Below, in pieces: positions 58,310-64,000 of a stretch of 64,000 nucleotides of DNA (its first letter is position 1; every line of letters starts with the position of its first letter). The DNA is from Streptomyces sp. CC0208 (GTDB lineage Bacteria > Actinomycetota > Actinomycetes > Streptomycetales > Streptomycetaceae): assembly GCF_003443735.1 (NCBI RefSeq), contig NZ_CP031969.1, forward strand, positions 4,092,001 to 4,156,000, given 5' to 3'. The translations under genes and the position numbers were made by a program. The notes below the pieces were generated by a model that saw nothing but the letters and a program-made list of their open reading frames with translations, searched no databases and was not told where the DNA came from.

Positions 58310-58349
58310 CGGCTCCGCAACTATGCGCGGCCCGGACCGGCTCCGCAAC
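58310..58349. repeat. Direct repeat of a 12-bp word
   Basis: CGGCTCCGCAAC occurs at 58310-58321 and 58338-58349 (28-bp period) in the divergent region between paralogue 4 and the ATP-grasp gene; possible regulator half-sites. An inverted repeat TAAGTG (58491-58496) / CACTTA (58516-58521) lies nearer the ATP-grasp ATG. Confidence 0.5.
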
Positions 58350-58531
58350 ACGGCTCCTCGCGCCAGGGGCGGGGAAATCGGCAGGTATGCGCCATTATCT
58401 ACGGCCCTCCGTCCGCCCGTCTGCAACAAGCTGACGGTGCCACGGCCACCCTCACGGGTGCATCGCGGAGCGTCAACTCGCGGAAACCCGTAAGTGATCA
58501 CCCCGTTACGTGTCGCACTTAACGTCGGGCC

Positions 58532-60076
58532 ATGGCGGACATATTTGACGCGTACGCGTTGGCCGACGCGTGGGACGAGATGTTCGAGCGGCCGGGCGAG
58601 GTCAGGACCGCCTACGAGCCGGTGCTGGCGGCGCTTCAACCGATCGAGCCGAGCGAACTGCGGTTCCGGGCCGACCAGATGGCCCGCGCCTTCACCGACC
58701 GGGGCGTGACCTACGCCTTCGCGGGCGAGGAACGGCCCTGGCCCCTGGACCTGGTGCCCAGGATCCTGGACGCCCTCGAATGGGATCTCATACAACGCGG
58801 GGTGGGCCAGAGAGTCAGGGCCCTGGAGGCCTACCTCGCCGACGCCTACGGACCGGCCCGTGCCTTCGAGGACGGGGTCGTGCCCTGGCGGCTGCTGCTG
58901 AACTCCCCGCACTTCCACCGGGCCGCGCACGGGCTCGAACCCGTGGGCGGCGTGCGCATCCATGTCGCCGGCATCGACCTGGTACGCGACGAACAGGGCG
59001 ACTTCCGGGTCCTGGAGGACAACGTCCGGGTGCCCAGCGGCGTGTCGTACGTGATCGAGAACCGGCGCGCCATGACCCGGGTCTTCCCCTCCCTCTTCGC
59101 CGAGCAGCATGTGCTCCCCGTCGACGGTTACGCGCAGAAGCTGCTCGCCGCCCTGCGCGCCGCGGCGCCCGACGGCGCCCAGGACCCCCGGGTCGTGGTC
59201 CTCACCCCCGGCCCCAGCAACGCCGCCTACTTCGAACACGCCCTGCTCGCACGGCTGATGGGCGTACAGCTGGTCGAGGGGCACGACCTGGTGTGCCGGG
59301 GCAACCGGGTGTGGATGCGCACGACCCGCGGAGAGGTGCCCGTCCATGTCGTATACCGGCGCCTGGACGACGACTTCCTCGACCCGCTCCACTTCCGCCC
59401 CGACTCGGTGATCGGCTGCCCGGGCATCCTCGGCGCGGCCATGGCGGGTCATGTCACCCTCGCCAACGCGGTCGGCAACGGCATCGCGGACGACAAGCTG
59501 CTGTACACCTACGTCCCGGACCTGATCCGCTACTACCTCTCCGAAGAACCGATTCTTCCCAACGTGGAGTCGTTCCGGCCCGACGAACCCGGCCAGCTCG
59601 ACGCCGTCCTCGACCAGCTGGACCAGCTCGTCGTGAAACCCGTCGACGGGGCCGGCGGCCAGGGCATCGTCATCGGGCCCAAGGCCGACCGCGCGACGCT
59701 CGAGAAGACCCGCAGAGCCGTGGCCGAGAACCCCCGCGGCTTCATCGCCCAGCGTCCGGTCGCCCTGTCCACCTCTCCCACCCTCACGGGCGAACGCATG
59801 GCACCCCGCCACATCGACCTGCGCCCCTTCGCCGTCAACGACGGCAACGACATCTGGGTCCTGCCCGGCGGCCTGACCCGGGTCGCCCTCCAGGAGGGCA
59901 ACCTGATCGTCAACTCCAGCCAGGGCGGCGGCTCCAAGGACACCTGGGTGCTCGCCGAGGGCCCCGCGGAGCCGCCCACGCCCGCGGACAGCTCCGCCCG
60001 TCTGGACATCGCCCCACGTCAGCACGGTCCCGACGGCACCCCCACCGTCGTACAGGAAGGGGCGCAGCAGCAGTGA
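58532..60076 (+). CDS. Circularly permuted ATP-grasp protein
   Basis: A 514-residue protein of the circularly permuted type-2 ATP-grasp family (formerly DUF404/DUF407). Blocks seen are GVTYAFAGEERPWPLDLVPRI near the N-terminus, the HVAGIDLVRDEQGDFRVLEDNVRVPSGVSYVIENR region with acidic metal ligands, and QLVVKPVDGAGGQGIVIGP, the nucleotide-binding loop. The family is thought to form amide bonds with ATP, perhaps building or tagging small peptides. The ATG at 58532 begins the family sequence. It starts a coupled three-gene unit with the alpha-E and transglutaminase genes (GTGA overlap with the next). Confidence 0.92.
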   Translation: MADIFDAYALADAWDEMFERPGEVRTAYEPVLAALQPIEPSELRFRADQMARAFTDRGVTYAFAGEERPWPLDLVPRILDALEWDLIQRGVGQRVRALEAYLADAYGPARAFEDGVVPWRLLLNSPHFHRAAHGLEPVGGVRIHVAGIDLVRDEQGDFRVLEDNVRVPSGVSYVIENRRAMTRVFPSLFAEQHVLPVDGYAQKLLAALRAAAPDGAQDPRVVVLTPGPSNAAYFEHALLARLMGVQLVEGHDLVCRGNRVWMRTTRGEVPVHVVYRRLDDDFLDPLHFRPDSVIGCPGILGAAMAGHVTLANAVGNGIADDKLLYTYVPDLIRYYLSEEPILPNVESFRPDEPGQLDAVLDQLDQLVVKPVDGAGGQGIVIGPKADRATLEKTRRAVAENPRGFIAQRPVALSTSPTLTGERMAPRHIDLRPFAVNDGNDIWVLPGGLTRVALQEGNLIVNSSQGGGSKDTWVLAEGPAEPPTPADSSARLDIAPRQHGPDGTPTVVQEGAQQQ

Positions 60077-61005
60077 ACGACGTGATCCTCTCCCGGATAG
60101 CCGAGGCACTGACCTGGACCGGCCGCTACGTCGAACGCGCGGACAACACCGGCCGGATCCTCGACGCCTACCTCCACCGCCTGCTGGAGGACCCGTGGCG
60201 CGACGAGGACGTGGCCTGCCGGTCGCTGTACGCGATCCTCGGCGTCGACGCGGGCGGCGCCCGGGTCGACATGCAGCAGGTCCTCGACCAGCTCGCCTTC
60301 GACGCCCGCTCGACCTGCTCCATCGAGGGAGCGCTCGGCGCGGCCCGGCTCAACGCCCGCAGCGCCCGTGAGGCCGTCTCCTCGGAGATGTGGGAGTGCC
60401 TGAACTCCACCTGGCACGCCCTGGCCGACCAGCGGCTCGCGGCCCGCCGTACGGGCCCCTACGCCTATCTGGAACTCGTACGACGGCGCGCGGCCCTCTT
60501 CTTCGGGCTCGCCGACTCCACCATGAGCCGTGACGACAGCTGGCGCTTCGTGGTGCTTGGCCGGAGTCTGGAGCGGGTGGACATGACCGTGCGGCTGCTG
60601 TCGGTCCGGGTGCTGGACGCGGCCCACGCGCCCGACTGGCCGACCCTGCTGAGCGCTTCGGGCGCCGACGAGGCGTACGCGCGCGTGTACGGCGGTTTCG
60701 GCGACACCCCGCGCGTGGCCGAGTTCCTGCTCCTCGACCGCGACTTCCCGCGCTCCGCGCTGCACGCCCTGACGACGGCCGAGGAGTGCCTGACCGCGCT
60801 CGGCCGGCCGCGCCAGGATCCCGCGCGCCGCCCCATCGGCCGGATGCGCACCCGTCTCGAGTATCTCGACCTGCACGCCCTGGAGGAGCAACTCCCGCTG
60901 CTGCTCAGGGACTTGCAGACCGCGTGCATGGCCTCCGCGGAGGCGGTGGCGGAGCGGTTCTTCCCGTACCAGGGGCCCGTCGAGTGGGCCCAGGAAGGAG
61001 CGTGA
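60073..61005 (+). CDS. Alpha-E domain protein
   Basis: A 310-residue all-helical alpha-E domain protein (formerly DUF403). Characteristic stretches are the N-terminal ILSRIAEALTWTGRYVERADNTGRILD, VSSEMWECLNS, and the late SWRFVVLGRSLERVDMTVRLL and LLLRDLQTACMASAEAVAERFF. The family always travels with circularly permuted ATP-grasp and transglutaminase proteins; the biochemical role is not known, but it may form part of the same complex. The GTG overlaps the ATP-grasp stop, and the stop is 2 bases before the transglutaminase ATG. Confidence 0.92.
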   Translation: MNDVILSRIAEALTWTGRYVERADNTGRILDAYLHRLLEDPWRDEDVACRSLYAILGVDAGGARVDMQQVLDQLAFDARSTCSIEGALGAARLNARSAREAVSSEMWECLNSTWHALADQRLAARRTGPYAYLELVRRRAALFFGLADSTMSRDDSWRFVVLGRSLERVDMTVRLLSVRVLDAAHAPDWPTLLSASGADEAYARVYGGFGDTPRVAEFLLLDRDFPRSALHALTTAEECLTALGRPRQDPARRPIGRMRTRLEYLDLHALEEQLPLLLRDLQTACMASAEAVAERFFPYQGPVEWAQEGA

Positions 61006-61007
61006 GC

Positions 61008-61850
61008 ATGACCAGCCGCCTCCGGATCAAGCACGTCACGACGGTCTCGTACGCCCAGCCCGTGGCCTCGTCCCACAACGAGGTCCGCATGACCCCGTTG
61101 ACCCTGCCCGCCCAGACCACCCTGGACTCCCGGGTCACCGTCAACCCGGCCACGCCCACCTGGTCGTACTGGGACTACTGGGGCACCCAGGTCACCGGCT
61201 TCGACCTGATGGACCCGCACGGCCATCTCAGCATCACGGCCTCCAGCCTGGTCGAGACCCACCCGGCGGGCCCGCTCCCCGACCCGCCCACCTGGGCCGA
61301 GCTCGGCCGGCGGACCGCGGACTCACGCCTGTTGGAGTTCCTCGACTCCACCGTGCGGACGACCGTTCCCGCCGCACTGGTCGAGACGGCACAGGAGGTC
61401 TCGGCCGGCCTCGACGTCCACGCGACGGCGGTCGCCGTGTCCGCCCTCGTCGCCGACCGGGTCTCCTACCTGCCCGGCACCACGGGCGTGAACACCTCCG
61501 CCGCCGAGGCCTGGGAGCAGGGCGCCGGTGTCTGCCAGGACATCGCCCATGTCACCCTCGCGCTGCTGAGGGGCCTGGGCCTGCCGACGCGGTACGTCTC
61601 CGGCTATCTGCATCCCGAGCGGGACGCGGAGCTGCACCGGCCGGTGGCGGGACAGAGCCACGCCTGGGTGGAGTACTGGGCGGGCGAGTGGTGCGGCTAC
61701 GACCCCACCAACAGGGTCCGGGCCGACGAGTCCCACGTGGTGGTGGGCCGGGGCCGGGACTACGACGACGTGACCCCGCACAAGGGGATCTACCGGGGTG
61801 TGGCGGGAGGGCCGCCGGAGGTGACCGTGGAGTTCACGCGGGTGGCGTGA
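61008..61850 (+). CDS. Transglutaminase-like cysteine protease-fold protein
   Basis: A 280-residue transglutaminase-family protein. The N-terminal beta domain begins LRIKHVTTVSYAQPVASSHNEVRMTP. The catalytic triad is in order: Cys in GAGVCQDIAHVTL, His in GQSHAWVEYW and Asp in YDPTNRVRAD. The ATG at 61008 has GGAAGGAG 7 bases upstream. No signal peptide is seen, so it acts in the cytoplasm. With the ATP-grasp and alpha-E proteins it likely makes, trims or cross-links a peptide or peptide tag. The operon ends at a strong hairpin. Confidence 0.94.
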   Translation: MTSRLRIKHVTTVSYAQPVASSHNEVRMTPLTLPAQTTLDSRVTVNPATPTWSYWDYWGTQVTGFDLMDPHGHLSITASSLVETHPAGPLPDPPTWAELGRRTADSRLLEFLDSTVRTTVPAALVETAQEVSAGLDVHATAVAVSALVADRVSYLPGTTGVNTSAAEAWEQGAGVCQDIAHVTLALLRGLGLPTRYVSGYLHPERDAELHRPVAGQSHAWVEYWAGEWCGYDPTNRVRADESHVVVGRGRDYDDVTPHKGIYRGVAGGPPEVTVEFTRVA

Positions 61851-61858
61851 ACGGCGAA

Positions 61859-61892
61859 GAGGGGGCCGCGGGGAAACCCCTGCGGCCCCCTC
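61859..61892. terminator. Bidirectional terminator
   Basis: GAGGGGGCCGC and GCGGCCCCCTC plus an inner GGGG/CCCC pair around AAA, with one bulged T, between the convergent transglutaminase and sugar-binding-protein genes. Confidence 0.75.
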
Positions 61893-61899
61893 CGCACGG

Positions 61900-63003
61900 C
61901 TACTTCAGGCCCGCCGCCTGGCAGGCGCTCTGGTACTGCGAGGTGCAGATGTCCTTGACGGAGTAGATGCCGTCCTTGACGACCGTGCTCTTGATGTTGT
62001 CCCTCGTCAGCGCGACGACCTGGACGAGCTGGGCCGGGATGTCCTTGTTGGTGGGGCTGTCGACGCTGTCCGTGGCGAGGGCGTCGAACTGGATGCCCTT
62101 GCCCTGGATCTTCGTCACGGCCATCTCGGCGGCGGCCTCGGCCTCGTCCGGGTACGGCTTGTAGACGCTCATGTACTGCTCGCCCGCGACGATCCGCTGC
62201 ACCGCGGCCAGCTCCGCATCCTGGCCAGTGATCGGCGGGAGCTTGCTCATGCCCGCGTCCTCCATCGCCTGGATGGCGGCGCCGGCCATGGCGTCGTTGG
62301 CGGAGTACACGGCCTTGATGTTGCCCTTGCCGACCGCGCTGATCGCCTCGGCCATGTTCTTCTGCGCGGTCTCCGGCTTCCAGCCGTCGACGTCGTAGCT
62401 CTTGGCGATCGTCACCTTGCCGTTGAGCTCGGACATCGCGCCCGCCTTGAACTGCCCGGCGTTCGGGTCGGACGGCGAACCGTTGATCATCACGATCTTG
62501 TCGGAGGTGTCGATGCCCGAGCCGAGCGACTCCAGGAGGGAGCGGCCCTGCACCTCGCCGACGAGCTCGTTGTCGAAGGAGACGTACCCGTCGATCGGGC
62601 CCTCGGCGAGCCGGTCGTAGGCGATGACCGGGATGCCCGCGTCCCTGGCCTTCTCCACCATGCCGGCGATGGCGTGCGAGTCCACGGCGTCCAGCAGGAT
62701 GACGTCGACCTTCTGGTCGATCATCTGCTGCATCTGCGTGGCCTGCTTCTTGGCGTTGGCCTCGCCGTTGGCGTAGACGGTCTTGCCCTGCTTGTTCGTG
62801 AGCGCGGCGACCTTCTTCTGGATGATCGGGTAGTCGAACTCCTCGTAGCGGGTGTTCGTCTTCTCCGGCATCAGCACACCCACGGTGATGTCGTTGCCCT
62901 TGGTCGGACTCGCCTCGCTCCCGCTCGCGGCGCCGAGCGCGCCGCAGGCGGCCAGCGAGAAGGTCATCGTGGACGCGGCCACGGCTATGGCGATACGACG
63001 CAT
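61900..63003 (-). CDS. Sugar ABC transporter substrate-binding lipoprotein (XylF/RbsB type)
   Basis: A 367-residue periplasmic-binding-protein type 1 lipoprotein. The signal ends at a lipobox-like LAACG near residues 18-22, so the protein is anchored outside. The mature part resembles xylose/ribose binding proteins: NDITVGVLMPEKTNTRYEEFDYPII, KVDVILLDAVDSHAIAGMVEKARDAGIPVIAYDR, and GPIDGYVSFDNELVGEVQG. No permease or ATPase gene is adjacent: it ends at a terminator, and the upstream gene is divergent, so it is encoded alone in this window. The ATG at 63003 starts the signal sequence. Confidence 0.92.
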   Translation of the reverse strand: MRRIAIAVAASTMTFSLAACGALGAASGSEASPTKGNDITVGVLMPEKTNTRYEEFDYPIIQKKVAALTNKQGKTVYANGEANAKKQATQMQQMIDQKVDVILLDAVDSHAIAGMVEKARDAGIPVIAYDRLAEGPIDGYVSFDNELVGEVQGRSLLESLGSGIDTSDKIVMINGSPSDPNAGQFKAGAMSELNGKVTIAKSYDVDGWKPETAQKNMAEAISAVGKGNIKAVYSANDAMAGAAIQAMEDAGMSKLPPITGQDAELAAVQRIVAGEQYMSVYKPYPDEAEAAAEMAVTKIQGKGIQFDALATDSVDSPTNKDIPAQLVQVVALTRDNIKSTVVKDGIYSVKDICTSQYQSACQAAGLK

Positions 63004-63138
63004 GGGGCTGCTCACTTCTGGTGCTTTCCGGACGCGGGCGCGGCATTGCGGCCCATGTGACTGAAAAGCCAACGCGGGGCCGCCCACCGACGTCAAGCGG
63101 AATCACTTAACGAGTGCGCAACGCCACTCTCCGCCGAT

Positions 63139-63183
63139 GGTGTGAAGGCTTGGCGCGAACACTAGTACAACCAACTTCACACC
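63139..63183. promoter_or_regulatory. Inverted repeat upstream of the sugar-binding protein
   Basis: GGTGTGAAG (63139-63147) and CTTCACACC (63175-63183) are exact complements 27 bp apart, with TTGG and CCAA just inside. A second repeat, ACAGCAG (63199-63205) / CTGCTGT (63214-63220), lies nearer the divergent secreted-protein gene. Both are candidate operators. Confidence 0.5.
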
Positions 63184-63243
63184 TCGCGAGTCATGATCAC
63201 AGCAGCCGCACAACTGCTGTTCCTTACTCGACCAGAGGACCGA

Positions 63244-64000
63244 ATGAAGTCAGCCAGACGGACGACTGCCGGCGCCGTCGTTCTCGCCACCGCAGGCGCC
63301 CTCTTCACCATCACCGCGACTCCCGCCTCCGCGGCGACCACCTGCGCCTCCCCCGTGTTCACGCGGCAGTTCTACGCGAACACGAGTCTGTCCGGCACCC
63401 CGAAGAAGACCGACTGCGACAGCGCGATCGACCAGTCCTGGAGCGGCGCCCCCGTCACCGGCCTGCCGAAGGACAACTTCGGCGTTCGCTGGACCGTGAC
63501 CCGCGACTTCGGCTCCGGCGGCCCCTTCGCGCTGAGCGCCACCGGCCTCGACGGCATCCGCGTCCATCTCGACGGCGTCCGCAAGATCGACCTCTGGAAG
63601 AACGTCTCCACCACGGTGGCGAAGACCGCCAACGTCACCGTCCCGTCCGGCAGGCACACCCTGCGCATCGACTACGCCAACTGGACCGGCGCCGCCAAGG
63701 TCAAGGTCACGTACACGCCCCGCACTTCGGCCGACGTCGACAAGGTCAAGCCCCTCACCCCGGCCGGCACGTCCGTCACGTACGACAAGAGCACCCGCAA
63801 GGCCAAGGTCACCTGGGCGCGGAACCAGGAGATGGACCTCGCCGGGTACCAGGTCTACCGGCGGCTCAAGGGCACGTCGTTCGGCACCAAGCCGCTCACG
63901 ACGACCACCTCGACCTCGTACACGGACACCCCGCCGCCCACCGGCGCCACGTACTACTACGAGGTCCGCGCCCGCGACAGGGCCGGCAACACCTCGGGCG
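63244..64000 (+). CDS. Secreted PA14-like/fibronectin type III protein (3' end outside window)
   Basis: At least 252 residues, cut by the right edge. Residues 1-30 are a Sec signal peptide (MKSARRTTAGAVVLATAGAL, cleavage near ASA-A). Residues about 35-140 resemble a PA14-like carbohydrate-binding domain (FGVRWTVTRDFGSGGPFALSATGLDGIRVHLDG, SGRHTLRIDYANWTGAAKVKV). From about 165 a fibronectin type III module begins (ATVTWARNQEMDLAGYQVYRR-like pattern with YYYEVRARDRAGN). Such modules are found in secreted carbohydrate-active enzymes or surface proteins; the catalytic part, if any, lies beyond the window. The ATG at 63244 follows GAGGA closely. Confidence 0.85.
   Translation, partial: MKSARRTTAGAVVLATAGALFTITATPASAATTCASPVFTRQFYANTSLSGTPKKTDCDSAIDQSWSGAPVTGLPKDNFGVRWTVTRDFGSGGPFALSATGLDGIRVHLDGVRKIDLWKNVSTTVAKTANVTVPSGRHTLRIDYANWTGAAKVKVTYTPRTSADVDKVKPLTPAGTSVTYDKSTRKAKVTWARNQEMDLAGYQVYRRLKGTSFGTKPLTTTTSTSYTDTPPPTGATYYYEVRARDRAGNTSG

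Noticed and set aside
58491..63112. Shared word CACTTAACG at 58516-58524 and 63104-63112
   Set aside because: Two occurrences of a 9-base word with different flanks; not enough to claim a common regulator.

Overview
The window is chromosomal DNA of a streptomycete. The evidence is very high GC with strong third-position G/C bias, frequent GTG and TTG starts, an SsgA-family sporulation regulator, a DUF397/XRE/ATPase locus typical of actinomycetes, and an HspR-type HAIR operator in front of clpB. Gene order (recR-ybaB, purA, tandem two-component systems, kynurenine genes, fba, pyrE, clpB) resembles, from memory, the S. coelicolor SCO36xx core region. I could not verify this by search.

Layout. 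1-15.5 kb: a cut-off esterase, an SsgA-like protein, the ybaB-recR-DUF5063 operon, a SLATT-domain protein, a DJ-1/MarR pair, a class-III aminotransferase next to a GntR regulator, an ECF sigma factor, a Tat-exported 5'-nucleotidase, purA and a diacylglycerol-kinase-like gene. 15.5-25.3 kb: compact ethanolamine catabolism (eutBC with a divergent permease), a MarR-controlled ABC exporter, a Uma2-family protein, a cytochrome P450, and a DUF397 locus in which the two divergent partner genes are both truncated. 25.3-33 kb: a MerR/beta-clamp fusion protein and two paralogous NarL-type two-component systems. These share an almost identical 21-bp upstream element, and the second is preceded by a DUF1023 hydrolase and an acyltransferase. 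33-37 kb: tryptophan-kynurenine catabolism (tryptophan 2,3-dioxygenase, kynureninase, a formamidase-like hydrolase and a TetR regulator). 37-46.9 kb: housekeeping genes (MFS exporter, fba, pyrE, mutarotase, spermidine-synthase-like protein, DUF2617) and a Gly/His/Cys-rich membrane protein.

47.0-49.1 kb looks like a small acquired segment. It holds a decayed Tn3-type transposase tail and an MFS drug exporter whose leader carries a near-consensus extended -10 promoter and a terminator-like hairpin with a U tract directly before the start codon, a candidate attenuator. 49-53.5 kb: YbjN protein, clpB with its HAIR operator, and an F420/FMN-type oxidase.

53.5-63 kb is the most unusual part. A Rieske-like protein that has lost its histidine ligands is coupled to a small exported peptide. 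Divergent from them is the first of four paralogous orphan LuxR regulators with TrmB-like sensor halves; two of these share a 122-bp identical stretch and two overlap tail-to-tail. Next comes the ATP-grasp / alpha-E / transglutaminase cassette, thought to make or modify peptides, then an orphan sugar-binding lipoprotein and the start of a secreted PA14/FnIII protein. No tRNA, rRNA, CRISPR array or intact mobile element was seen.
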